Part shown: piece after piece, positions 28,220 through 37,297 of the stretch
Position numbering within the stretch: the first letter of the stretch is position 1
Layout: each line of letters begins with the position of its first letter
Origin: Aliamphritea ceti
GTDB lineage: Bacteria > Pseudomonadota > Gammaproteobacteria > Pseudomonadales > Balneatricaceae
DNA length: 64,000 bases
Direction of reading: 5' to 3'
Assembly: GCF_024347215.1 (NCBI RefSeq)
Contig: NZ_AP025282.1
Span: 4,526,001-4,590,000, forward strand
Program-made: the position numbers and the translations under genes
The notes under the pieces: generated by a model
What the model was told of the DNA's origin: nothing
Database searches by the model: none
The model's input: the letters and a program-made list of their open reading frames with translations, nothing else

Positions 28220-30172
28220 TTACTTACGGTTCATACGATGTTCAATCAGATCGTCGACCACCGATGGATCAGCCAGTGTTGAAGTATCACCCAAGGCAGC
28301 AAAATCATCTTCAGCAATCTTACGCAGAATGCGTCGCATGATCTTACCGGAACGGGTTTTTGGCATACCCGGCGCAAACTGAATTAAATCCGGTGATGCA
28401 ATTGGGCCAATTTCCGCACGCACCCAGTTACGCAACTCTTTCATCAGCTCATCAGATTCTTCAAACCCAGACTGTAAAGTCACATACACATAGATGCCTT
28501 GCCCCTTTATCTGATGCGGATAACCAACAACAGCAGCCTCAGCAACAGCAGCATGTGCTACCAGTGCGGACTCAACTTCAGCCGTTCCCATACGATGACC
28601 GGATACATTGATAACGTCATCTACACGGCCGGTAATCCAGTAATAACCATCTTCGTCACGGCGGGCTCCGTCACCGGTGGTATACATACCTTTGAAAGTA
28701 GAGAAATACGTCTGCACGAAACGTTCGTGATCACCCCAGATTGAGCGTGCCTGCGCCGGCCATGAATCCGTTAACACCAGATTACCATCAACAGCGCCGC
28801 TCAGCTCATTGCCTTCATTATCCAGCAACGCAGGCGTAACACCGAAAAATGGTCGTGTCGCTGAACCAGGCTTCGCCGCTGTCGCACCAGGTAAAGGTAC
28901 AATCATTACGCCGCCAGTTTCAGTCTGCCACCAGGTATCAACAATTGGACATTTTTCCTGTCCTACAACCCGGTGGTACCACTCCCATGCCTCAGGATTG
29001 ATTGGTTCACCAACCGAACCAAGAATCCGCAATGAAGACAGATCAGCATCTCCTAACACATCTTCACCCTGCTGCATCAGGGCACGGATAGCAGTAGGTG
29101 CGGTATAGAACTGATTAACTTTGTGCTTTTCAATCACCCGGCCAAACCGACTGTTGTCCGGATAGCTTGGAACACCTTCAAACATAAGCGTTGTTGCGCC
29201 GTTCGCCAGCGGACCATAAACAATATAGCTATGCCCTGTTACCCAACCAACATCCGCTGTGCACCAGTAAATATCACCCGCTTTATAATCGAATACATAC
29301 TCATGGGTCATGGAGGCATAGACCATGTAGCCGCCCGTCGTATGTTTCAGACCTTTAGGCGCGCCGGTTGAACCTGAGGTATACAGAATAAACAGCGGAT
29401 CTTCTGCATTCATTTCTTCCGCCGGGCACTCAGCAGATGCAGCAGCTGTTAATTCTTCATACCATTTATCGCGACTATCGTCCCAGGCAACTTCTTTATC
29501 AACACGCTTAACAACCAGAACACTGCTGATACATGCGGCAGCAGCCGGGTTTTCCAGCGCTTTATCAACGTTGGCTTTCAGTGGAACGGCTTTACCACCA
29601 CGTAACGAATAATTCGCAGTAATAACTACTTTAGAATTAGCGCCTTCAATACGGGCAGCCAGTGCTTCAGGGGAAAATCCACCAAAGACTATAGAGTGCA
29701 CAGCACCGACACGGGCACAGGCCAACATTGCTACTGCAGCTTCAGGAATCATTGGCATGTATAAAGTAACAACATCACCCTTTTCAACACCCTGAGCTTT
29801 CAGAACATTAGAAAAACGGCTAACACGCTCATGCAGATCACGGTAAGTAATGTTTTCAGACTCGCTCGGATCATCGCCTTCCCAGATAATTGCGACCTGA
29901 TCACCACGGGTTTCCAAATGACGGTCTAAGCAGTTATACGCGGCATTCAGGGTGCCGTCTTCAAACCAGCGGATATCTACATTGTGCGGATCGAACGACG
30001 TATTCTTAACTTTTGAATAAGGCTTAAACCAATCGATACGCTTGCCATGCTCACCCCAGAACGCATCAGGATCGTTAACGGATTGTTCGTACATCGCTGT
30101 ATATTTTGCGTTGTCGATATGCGCAGAAGCGGCCATCGCTTCAGAGACCGGATACATCTTTGAGTCGCTCAT
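28220..30172 (-). CDS. acs: Acetyl-CoA synthetase
   Basis: 650 residues from the ATG at 30172 (MSDSKMYPV), where AAGG sits 8 bases upstream; another ATG lies two codons earlier. It joins acetate, ATP and CoA to make acetyl-CoA through acetyl-AMP. Family motifs are all present: YTSGSTGAPKG (AMP-binding), TWWQTETGG, the TGDGARRDEDGYYWITGR hinge, and PKTRSGKIMRR, whose Lys is the catalytic, acetylation-regulated residue. Full length and intact. With CrbS/CrbR and the symporter it forms an acetate-use block. Confidence 0.96.
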   Translation of the reverse strand: MSDSKMYPVSEAMAASAHIDNAKYTAMYEQSVNDPDAFWGEHGKRIDWFKPYSKVKNTSFDPHNVDIRWFEDGTLNAAYNCLDRHLETRGDQVAIIWEGDDPSESENITYRDLHERVSRFSNVLKAQGVEKGDVVTLYMPMIPEAAVAMLACARVGAVHSIVFGGFSPEALAARIEGANSKVVITANYSLRGGKAVPLKANVDKALENPAAAACISSVLVVKRVDKEVAWDDSRDKWYEELTAAASAECPAEEMNAEDPLFILYTSGSTGAPKGLKHTTGGYMVYASMTHEYVFDYKAGDIYWCTADVGWVTGHSYIVYGPLANGATTLMFEGVPSYPDNSRFGRVIEKHKVNQFYTAPTAIRALMQQGEDVLGDADLSSLRILGSVGEPINPEAWEWYHRVVGQEKCPIVDTWWQTETGGVMIVPLPGATAAKPGSATRPFFGVTPALLDNEGNELSGAVDGNLVLTDSWPAQARSIWGDHERFVQTYFSTFKGMYTTGDGARRDEDGYYWITGRVDDVINVSGHRMGTAEVESALVAHAAVAEAAVVGYPHQIKGQGIYVYVTLQSGFEESDELMKELRNWVRAEIGPIASPDLIQFAPGMPKTRSGKIMRRILRKIAEDDFAALGDTSTLADPSVVDDLIEHRMNRK

Positions 30173-30594
30173 GATCATGCCCTTAACTTGTTATTTTATA
30201 TTCGTTATCAGCTGATAATGCATAACTGACAGCTATGCATCCATGCTCAGGATACAGAGTTTGCCTGCGCAACTTGCTCCCAACAGTAGGTTTATTATAT
30301 AGACGCCGGGAGTTGGCGAGGCGCGAAAATCTGTTTCCAAATTAATTAAAAACTCTACTAATTGCATGCTTTATGCGGCATTGCCTCACATGCTATCGCC
30401 AGGAATTCTCAATGTTAATCTGATGTCTGATCAATGTATAAAGACTGACCTGTGGCCTAAATTAGACATTGGTCGATTCGAGGCAAGCCATTAGTCTTAG
30501 ATACATGAAGGCCGAGCGTATCTTTATAGCCCTATATGAACAATAGGCTACAGGTTCTGCAAATGTTGCCATTTGCAGAACAAACATCTAATAA
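30173..30594. other. Intergenic region upstream of acs, with nested palindromes
   Basis: About 420 bases between the acs start and the fleR stop. Close to acs are the perfect palindrome TTATCAGCTGATAA (30205-30218) and the inverted repeat ATGCATA-N9-TATGCAT (30218-30240), together spanning 33-68 bases before the ATG. They could be regulator sites or RNA hairpins in the leader. At the far end is the 11-bp inverted repeat 30555-30580 described separately. No open frame worth calling was found. Confidence 0.5.
30555..30580. repeat. Hairpin-forming inverted repeat after fleR
   Basis: TTCTGCAAATG and CATTTGCAGAA form a perfect 11-bp stem around a 4-base loop, 15 bases past the fleR stop. There is no T run on either side, so it is either a weak or factor-dependent terminator or an RNA-stabilising hairpin at the end of the fleQ-fleS-fleR transcript. 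Confidence 0.65.
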
Positions 30595-31959
30595 CTAGCC
30601 AAGCATAGCATCAAGATCGACACCATCTTCACGCATTTTCGCCAATTTATAACGCAGTGTGCGTGGGCTGATTCCTAATTGCTGTGCAGCGTCTTTACGG
30701 CTACCTCCGGTCTCCCGAAGCGTATCAATAATTAACTGGTATTCATGCTGGCGCACACCCGCAACTAACGGATTAGCGTCACTTCCGGATGACAACTCAA
30801 CATTCTGATCGAACTCAGCTGTCTGTATACTGGTCGGCTGAATATGTAAATCACGGGCATTAATTAATGCCCCTTGCTGTAGGATTAATGCCCGTTGCAC
30901 CACATTATCAAGCTCACGAACGTTACCCGGCCAGTCATGGTTAGTCAGCGCCTGCTCCGCATCAGGCCCAAGAGAAACCGCTGTCCGATTCATTTTAAGT
31001 GAGTACTTACTAAGCAGGCGTTTTGCCAACGGCGCTATATCCGCCCGGCGTTCTCGCAGAGGTAGCCACTGCAATGGAAAAACATTCAGACGATAATATA
31101 AATCTTCACGGAATTTATTCTCACCGACATAGGCTTCTAACTTGCGGTTGGTTGTAGCCAGAATCCGAACATCAAGGCTAATCACTTTTCGTCCGCCAAC
31201 TCTTTCAACTTCCTGCTCCTGAAGCACCCGTAAAAGCTTAGCTTGCAGACCCAAATCCATTTCGGATATTTCATCCAGCAAAATAGTCCCGCCGTTAGCT
31301 TGCTCGAACTTACCCGGATTACTGCTATAAGTACCGGTAAACGCACCTTTCTCATGACCGAACAAGGTAGCTTCCAGCATACTTTCCGGAATTGCTGCAC
31401 AGTTAATGGCGATGAAAGGCTGATCCGCACGTGGCGAATGATTATGAATATATTGCGCCAACACCTCTTTACCCGTTCCGCTTTCGCCTGTAATCAGTAC
31501 GGTTGAATCAGTTTCAGCCACACGGCGAGCGACCTGAAGCAGTTGTTTACTGGAGTTTTCTTCAGCAATTGGCTGAAGATTATCCTGCTTACGAATCTGC
31601 GTACCTGTATAACGCTTAACAACCTCGATGAGTGCATCCGGTTCAAACGGTTTCATCAGATAATCGACAGCGCCGCTACGGATTGCATCTACCGCTTTAT
31701 TTACCTGACCATATGCCGTAATCAGCATCACAGGAAGACAAGGATGTTGCTGCTGAATTTTTTCCAGTAATTCATGGCCGTCCATGCCGCCCATGTTTAC
31801 ATCACTGACAACCATATCAACAGACTGCTGACCCAGAAGCGTTAATGCATCTTCGCCGGACTCAGCCTCAAGACAACTAAAATCTGCCAGCTCTAAAGTA
31901 TCTACAAGGGCTTCTCTCAAGCTAGCATCATCTTCAACTACCAGTATCTGCGTTGCCAT
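30595..31959 (-). CDS. fleR: Sigma-54-dependent flagellar response regulator FleR
   Basis: 454 residues: a receiver with Asp53 (VVSDVNMGG), an AAA+ domain with GESGTGKE at 158-165, and a Fis-type helix-turn-helix at the C-end (RKDAAQQLGISPRTLRYKL). FleR is phosphorylated by FleS and turns on the middle flagellar operons with sigma-54. The L1 loop reads GAFTGT (205-210) instead of the usual GAFTGA. It lies 47 bases after fleS, in the order fleQ-fleS-fleR. Confidence 0.93.
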   Translation of the reverse strand: MATQILVVEDDASLREALVDTLELADFSCLEAESGEDALTLLGQQSVDMVVSDVNMGGMDGHELLEKIQQQHPCLPVMLITAYGQVNKAVDAIRSGAVDYLMKPFEPDALIEVVKRYTGTQIRKQDNLQPIAEENSSKQLLQVARRVAETDSTVLITGESGTGKEVLAQYIHNHSPRADQPFIAINCAAIPESMLEATLFGHEKGAFTGTYSSNPGKFEQANGGTILLDEISEMDLGLQAKLLRVLQEQEVERVGGRKVISLDVRILATTNRKLEAYVGENKFREDLYYRLNVFPLQWLPLRERRADIAPLAKRLLSKYSLKMNRTAVSLGPDAEQALTNHDWPGNVRELDNVVQRALILQQGALINARDLHIQPTSIQTAEFDQNVELSSGSDANPLVAGVRQHEYQLIIDTLRETGGSRKDAAQQLGISPRTLRYKLAKMREDGVDLDAMLG

Positions 31960-32006
31960 GTATATTCCCGTTACATTATCTATATAAAGTATGAAGAGCC
32001 GCCAAC

Positions 32007-33125
32007 TTATACGCCGCTCATATCAGAATCTTTTGGGTAAGGCAGCAAAAATGCAGCCCGGGTCCCTTTTCCTGGTTCAGACACCAACACAAATTCACCG
32101 TGATGCGCCTTAGCCACTACCTGAGCGACTGCAAGCCCCAGCCCTGTACCATGTGATTTGGTTGAATAAAAAGGTTCGAGTACTTTCTGACATTGCTCCT
32201 GATCCATACCAGGTCCGTTGTCAGCTACCATCAGGCACAACCGCTCATCAAGTACAGACGCTTCGATACTTAACTCAGCACCTTTGCCGGTCGCCTGCAA
32301 ACTGTTCTCTACTAGATTCATTAAAGCACCCAACAAGGCTTCTTTATTACACTGCAGCTGAATATCCGGTACTGAATTTATGCATTCGCAGTCTGCATCC
32401 CAGGTTACCAGCGGCACATCTAACGCATCTTCAATATCCCGAAACAACTCCACCAGTGTTATACGATCATCCAGGCGTGTCTCACCCCGGGCAAATACCA
32501 ACATATCCCGCACCTGATGTTCGAGGTTTTCAAGACGGGATTTAATTTTGCCGGCAAACTTGATTTGTTTGTCGCCCGGTAAACCCGGCTTAATCAGATG
32601 ACTGGCATACAGTAATGCTGCCGATAAAGGCGTACGAATCTGATGTGCCAGCGACGCCATCATTCGTCCCATTTCGGATAAACGCTGATAGTGCGCCACC
32701 TGTCCTTGCAGTAACCGGGTTTCTGTCTGATCCGTCAGCATAATCAACTGACCGGTTTCATTTTCAAGTGAACGGGTGGATAAGCTGACCCTTCGTCCGC
32801 TTTTTAAGGACACTTCATGACCATCGTCACTGCGCGGTGCAAAGCTTCGCTGAATGACTTCAATCCAGGGTACATCTAGTAACGGCGTCCCAAGAAACTC
32901 TTCTGCCGCTACATTAAACTCACTGATCTTTCCTTTTGAACCCACTACCACAACGCCTGCTGGTAACAAATTTAAAAGATTATCCATTCGACCACTAAGC
33001 CGGGTATTTTCAGCCAGCTGCTGTGCTTGCATCCCCTGACTTTCTGCTAAACGGTTCTGCAGCACTTCAACTTGCTGCCTTAACTGGGTATTTTCTGCAT
33101 CAGCAGATATATTCTGATCAGCCAT
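32007..33125 (-). CDS. fleS: Flagellar sensor histidine kinase FleS
   Basis: 372 residues without membrane segments. A short coiled coil (about 12-45) leads into a PAS domain (about 48-140), then HisKA with SLAHQIRTPLSAA (His161) and an ATPase domain with NLVENSLQA, ADNGPGMD and GTGLGLAV. It is the cytoplasmic partner of FleR. The start follows the fleQ stop by 2 bases, so the two are coupled. Length is close to that of P. aeruginosa FleS. Confidence 0.92.
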   Translation of the reverse strand: MADQNISADAENTQLRQQVEVLQNRLAESQGMQAQQLAENTRLSGRMDNLLNLLPAGVVVVGSKGKISEFNVAAEEFLGTPLLDVPWIEVIQRSFAPRSDDGHEVSLKSGRRVSLSTRSLENETGQLIMLTDQTETRLLQGQVAHYQRLSEMGRMMASLAHQIRTPLSAALLYASHLIKPGLPGDKQIKFAGKIKSRLENLEHQVRDMLVFARGETRLDDRITLVELFRDIEDALDVPLVTWDADCECINSVPDIQLQCNKEALLGALMNLVENSLQATGKGAELSIEASVLDERLCLMVADNGPGMDQEQCQKVLEPFYSTKSHGTGLGLAVAQVVAKAHHGEFVLVSEPGKGTRAAFLLPYPKDSDMSGV

Positions 33126-33127
33126 AA

Positions 33128-34549
33128 CTACTTACGCTGTATTCCATACTTACGCATTTTTTCAACTAAGGTTGTTCTGCGAATCTGCAATTTGTCTGCC
33201 GCACGGGCAACAACATTATTGGTACTGTCCAGCGCCTGTTCAATCAATGTTTGCTCAATACCTTCCAGATAGGCTTTCATATCCATTCCAGCTTCAGGCA
33301 ACCCTGCCCCTGAGATGACATTCTCTTCGGCAGACACTCTTTCAGAAGCATCAGCTTCAAAACGCTGTTGCATAAGCAGATCTGCTTCACTTTCAGATAC
33401 AAAGCGAAACTTCTCCGGTAGCTCCTGAATGCCAATAACACTATCAGGATGCATAATTGTCAGACGCTCTATCAGGTTAGCTAATTCGCGCACATTTCCT
33501 GACCAGGGATACTGGCACAAGGACTCAAGTACCGCTGGAAGAATCCGAATCCGGCCAAAGCCCTGTGCTTCTGCACGCTGAATAAACAACTCACACAGCA
33601 CGGGCAAGTCCTCTAAACGGTCTCGTAACGCCGGCATAGTGATTGGAAACACATTTAAACGGTAATAGAGGTCTTCCCTGAATTCACCAGCCTCAATCAT
33701 AGCTTCAAGATCTTTATGCGATGCGGCAATGATTCTTACATCGCAATCGATGGTTTTAGTACCACCTATACGCTCAAAGCACTTTTCCTGTAAAACTCTT
33801 AGCAGCTTAACTTGCATGGTTAACGGCATGTCGCCAATTTCATCAAGAAACAGAGTGCCGCCATTCGCTAATTCAAAACGCCCTGCCCGGCTGGAAACCG
33901 CCCCCGTAAAAGCACCTTTTTCGTGCCCAAACAGTTCACTTTCCAATAACTCAGCAGGAATTGCACCACAGTTAATAGGTACAAAGGGACCACCAGCGCG
34001 GTCAGACACCTTATGCAAACAATTTGCGACAACCTCTTTTCCTGTACCCGACTCACCGCTAATCATGACACTTACATCGCGGCTGGCCACCTGTGCCATC
34101 AGACTACGGATATCATTCATAGCAGAGCTCTTGCCCGCCAGATCAGAAAAGGTTCCCATGAGTTGTGCAGCGTCATCTGACTGTAAGCTTAAATGCGAAA
34201 ACAATTGCGCCAGATGCAGCTGCTGCATAATCTCAGCAAGACCAGCGTTTGCATCTATATCACCAACAAACCGCTGCAAAACATCTTCATTAATCGTGTC
34301 ACGATAAGCCCAGCTGCCAACAGCAATCAAAGGCAGCTTTTTCGGCAAGCGTTGTTCAAGTAATTGATTAATATCTATTGGATGATCGCAACGTCCCAGT
34401 AATACAGCTACAACATCATCTTTGGTGCCACTTGAAGCCTGAAGCCAACTGACATAGTCCAGACTATTACACTGAATACCGGCAAAATTAAGCCCATTAG
34501 AAAGACTCTCCCGAAGAGCTGAATCATCATCTACATAAAGAAGCTGCAT
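33128..34549 (-). CDS. fleQ: Master flagellar activator FleQ
   Basis: 473 residues. A FleQ-type receiver-like domain (1-125) begins LLYVDDDSALRE. It is followed by an AAA+ domain with GESGTGKE at 165-172 and GAFTGA at 212-217, and a C-terminal Fis-type helix-turn-helix (VVARAADKLQIRRTTLVEKM). FleQ opens sigma-54 promoters of early flagellar operons and in Pseudomonas responds to c-di-GMP and FleN. A FleQ-like box lies 51 bases upstream of its own start. The receiver does keep an acidic pocket at residues 7-9 but lacks an obvious phospho-acceptor Asp at the usual place, as in other FleQ. Confidence 0.93.
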   Translation of the reverse strand: MQLLYVDDDSALRESLSNGLNFAGIQCNSLDYVSWLQASSGTKDDVVAVLLGRCDHPIDINQLLEQRLPKKLPLIAVGSWAYRDTINEDVLQRFVGDIDANAGLAEIMQQLHLAQLFSHLSLQSDDAAQLMGTFSDLAGKSSAMNDIRSLMAQVASRDVSVMISGESGTGKEVVANCLHKVSDRAGGPFVPINCGAIPAELLESELFGHEKGAFTGAVSSRAGRFELANGGTLFLDEIGDMPLTMQVKLLRVLQEKCFERIGGTKTIDCDVRIIAASHKDLEAMIEAGEFREDLYYRLNVFPITMPALRDRLEDLPVLCELFIQRAEAQGFGRIRILPAVLESLCQYPWSGNVRELANLIERLTIMHPDSVIGIQELPEKFRFVSESEADLLMQQRFEADASERVSAEENVISGAGLPEAGMDMKAYLEGIEQTLIEQALDSTNNVVARAADKLQIRRTTLVEKMRKYGIQRK

Positions 34550-34599
34550 AAGCTATTCACACTGTTGCTGAACAAAACAAAGACCTACTCATTACCAAC

Positions 34600-34613
34600 G
34601 TCAAATTTATGAC
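34600..34613. promoter_or_regulatory. Candidate FleQ box upstream of fleQ
   Basis: The plus strand GTCAAATTTATGAC has inverted GTCA and TGAC halves six bases apart; its complement agrees with 11-12 of 14 positions of the P. aeruginosa FleQ consensus. A second, weaker match, GTTATTTTTTTGAC, is at 34643-34656. Both suggest that FleQ controls its own gene, but this is pattern-based. Confidence 0.5.
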
Positions 34614-34701
34614 ATACAAGCAGTCTACACAAGTACTAATCTGTTATTTTTTTGACGCTAGATGTATTTACCACAAAACCCGGCTTCAACAAGACAAAAA
34701 A

Positions 34702-34729
34702 AAGCCGGTATCAAAACTGATACCGGCTT
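34702..34729 (-). terminator. Rho-independent terminator after fliS
   Basis: A perfect 12-bp stem (AAGCCGGTATCA / TGATACCGGCTT) with a 4-base loop is followed on the minus strand by eight T. It closes the fliD-fliS transcript 28 bases past fliS. Confidence 0.92.
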
Positions 34730-34756
34730 CCTTAAATAACTAAGCTCTGGCTAGAA

Positions 34757-35143
34757 CTAAGAAACTTCCATTTGTGCCCAGCCCGACTTGATCGTCAACA
34801 GCAGATCCATAACTTCCTGCACTTTTTCAGAATTTACTTCACGATTTGCTTCAGAAATCGAACGAACCATGTAGTCATACAGAGCATCCAGGTTTGCTGC
34901 GATCTCACCACCTTTCTCATGGTCCAGGTAATCTTTAAGCGCCAGTACAATATCAGTGGCCTTATTCAGCTGAGTTGAGCGCCCCTGAATATCATTACGC
35001 TCAATAGCCCCTTTCGCCTTAGCCAGCGAACCTAATACACCGTCAAATAGCATAGTAATAAGCTGTTGTGGAGAAGCCGCATGCACTGCAGAGGCCAAGC
35101 CTACACTCTGATACTGACGAAGGGCATTTAAATTAACACTCAT
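34757..35143 (-). CDS. fliS: Flagellin export chaperone FliS
   Basis: 128 residues, all helical, with the family signature NALRQYQSVGLASAVHAASPQQLI split near the N-terminus and MLFDGVLGSLAKAKGAIE in helix 2. FliS binds the C-terminal helix of flagellin and prevents early assembly. It lies 30 bases after fliD. No fliT follows it on this strand; a FliT-like gene lies alone near fliC. Confidence 0.95.
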   Translation of the reverse strand: MSVNLNALRQYQSVGLASAVHAASPQQLITMLFDGVLGSLAKAKGAIERNDIQGRSTQLNKATDIVLALKDYLDHEKGGEIAANLDALYDYMVRSISEANREVNSEKVQEVMDLLLTIKSGWAQMEVS

Positions 35144-35173
35144 TTTTTTACTCCAATAATATCAGCTAAACAC

Positions 35174-37198
35174 TTAGCTAGACTTAGCGGTAAATGGTAA
35201 TCGATCCACCAATCCTGTCAATGAATCTGACGTTGTTCTGAAACTGGCCAGGATATTTTCCATCGCCACATACTGACTAGTTAACCGCTCATGCATAATG
35301 GCCATTTTACGATCCAGCTCAGTCTGGTCAGTCTTTATATCTTCAAGCTGATTATTAATACTGTCTTCACGGTTCTTGATAACACCTGTATTAGACAGAA
35401 AACCATCTATCAGCAAGGACATTTCACCGGCAAACCCGCGAGAAAACGTAAAACTAAAACTTCCTGAAGCGCCTTCCTGAACCTGTAAATTCAAACCGTA
35501 AGGAGCAGTATCAATTTTTGGCAATAATACATCACCTGCACCAAACGCAGCTTCACCAGCAATCGTACCGGAAACATCAGTACCATTCAGCCTTACCGAA
35601 GCAGTTGAGAGCCCGGTTGCATTCGTAAAATCGGTACCGGAAGCAGTGAACTCCACTTTTGTATTTGCGCCATACTGTCGAGATTGAAGCTTAAATTCAC
35701 CGCCATCGATCACTACATCAATAGCCTGACCAGCTTCTTTCAATGTAGTTTCATTATTAATTAACGACTGTAGCCCGGCACGTAACTCTTCTTGCGAATT
35801 ATAAGTACCCGTCAATGTTAATGCCGCAGACTCAGTACCGTTTACATTAACCGTAAATGTATAATCACCCGTACTCGTATCAACTGGGAAAGTCGACGTT
35901 AAACCCGCACCTGTTACAAAACCTTTACTCGGGGCAGTTGTAATATTTGCCTGATAAGTGCCCGCTGTCGCCCGGGATCCAAAACTACCCACTTCTACCG
36001 ACACTGCACTATTTGTCGAACTTGTAGTCGTCGAAAATATTGCAGCGACATCTGCAAAGTTATCTTTAAAAGCAGCATCAAAATCATCAGTATCTATCTC
36101 AAGCGTTCCGTCCAGCTTGGTTAAAATACCTACATTACTCAGGGAATTAAAACTATCCACACCAGGCACAGATGAAGAAATCATACTGCGCATACGTGAC
36201 AACAAGTTCTTAGCAGTACCGTCGTTAGCTAACTCGCCCCGCTTGGTCTGGTTAGTTTCACTATCTGTTGTCGTACTGGTCAACCCCTTGAGGGTCTTAT
36301 AAAGCGTGTTGTAGCCCTCAATAAAATTATTAACAGCTGTTTTAGCAGTTTCTTTATCTTCTGTAATAGAGAAACTCAGCTTATCGCCCGGGCTTGCCTT
36401 ATTAAGTGTTAAAGAAAGTCCCTGAATAACATCATCAATATCATTACTTGGACGCTTTACATTCAAACCATTGATATTAATGGAAGCGTCTTTAGCCTGC
36501 TGAGTTTCAGTTACGTTGCCGTGATTTGATTCATTAAAATTCAGAAAATCCAGGCTGGCATCACTGCCAGAAATACGTAATGCATTTTCCTCACCTGAAG
36601 GCGCAGATATTAATAACTGATAAGAGCCATCAACCAGCAGCACAGAAGCTTCTACATCTGAACTGTCTGCATTAATTTTATTGGCAATTTCCTGAATAGA
36701 GTCTGTCGCGGTCACTTCTATTTCAAGCGCAGTTAAGGCTTCGTTTTCTGCAAAGCTTGAAGGATTACCGGAGGCATAAGTCCACTCCCCCTGCGCAATC
36801 GTTAGCGTACCGCTCACACCTGCTGCTGCATCTTTATCAGCAAACGTCTGATTCGCAACTAAGGACTGCCCCTGCGCGACTTCCAGCACTTCCAGCTGAT
36901 ACGTACCCAGCTGAGCATTCGCATCCAGAGTATTCGCTGTAACAATATCAGTTGTAGGCAACGACACAGAACGTGCTTTAAAAGTGTCAGGATTAGACAA
37001 CGGCGTCATTAAGTTCTGAAACTCAGACAAACTGCTTTTCAGAGTACCGTAAGCTGAAACCTGCGCATCGAGAGTGGTCTTTTTACTGTCCAGGCGGGAT
37101 TGCTGTGGCGCTTTCTGAGCATCAACTAAGCTATTTACCAGACTAGCCGTATCGATTCCTGAGCCGGCTCCCAGTGCAGAAACAATATTAGTAGCCAT
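35174..37198 (-). CDS. fliD: Flagellar filament cap protein FliD
   Basis: 674 residues, longer than the usual about 460. The conserved N-terminal coiled coil (GAGSGIDTASLVNSLVDAQKAP) and C-terminal FliD domain (KREDSINNQL-like helix; MAIMHERLTSQYVAMENI) are present. The extra length lies in the variable D2/D3 head, including a flagellin IN-like segment. The cap sits at the filament tip and folds incoming flagellin. It is followed by fliS. Confidence 0.93.
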   Translation of the reverse strand: MATNIVSALGAGSGIDTASLVNSLVDAQKAPQQSRLDSKKTTLDAQVSAYGTLKSSLSEFQNLMTPLSNPDTFKARSVSLPTTDIVTANTLDANAQLGTYQLEVLEVAQGQSLVANQTFADKDAAAGVSGTLTIAQGEWTYASGNPSSFAENEALTALEIEVTATDSIQEIANKINADSSDVEASVLLVDGSYQLLISAPSGEENALRISGSDASLDFLNFNESNHGNVTETQQAKDASININGLNVKRPSNDIDDVIQGLSLTLNKASPGDKLSFSITEDKETAKTAVNNFIEGYNTLYKTLKGLTSTTTDSETNQTKRGELANDGTAKNLLSRMRSMISSSVPGVDSFNSLSNVGILTKLDGTLEIDTDDFDAAFKDNFADVAAIFSTTTSSTNSAVSVEVGSFGSRATAGTYQANITTAPSKGFVTGAGLTSTFPVDTSTGDYTFTVNVNGTESAALTLTGTYNSQEELRAGLQSLINNETTLKEAGQAIDVVIDGGEFKLQSRQYGANTKVEFTASGTDFTNATGLSTASVRLNGTDVSGTIAGEAAFGAGDVLLPKIDTAPYGLNLQVQEGASGSFSFTFSRGFAGEMSLLIDGFLSNTGVIKNREDSINNQLEDIKTDQTELDRKMAIMHERLTSQYVAMENILASFRTTSDSLTGLVDRLPFTAKSS

Positions 37199-37267
37199 AG
37201 TAAATCCCTCTCGTTCAGACGCTTAGCTTAGTTGTTACAGAATGCCCAGATATTCTACATGAATACT

Positions 37268-37282
37268 GCTTTAACGGAGCCA
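37268..37282 (-). promoter_or_regulatory. Possible sigma-54 promoter of fliD
   Basis: The minus strand reads TGGCTC-CGTTA-AAGC: GG and GC are ten bases apart, but the -12 block is AAGC rather than TTGC. It is 70 bases upstream of the fliD ATG, a fitting distance. Confidence 0.4.
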
Positions 37283-37297
37283 TCATATAGGTTGATA

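Noticed and set aside
33729..34307. A 192-codon open frame on the plus strand
   Set aside because: It is antisense to the conserved AAA+ part of fleQ and has no ribosome site or family features.
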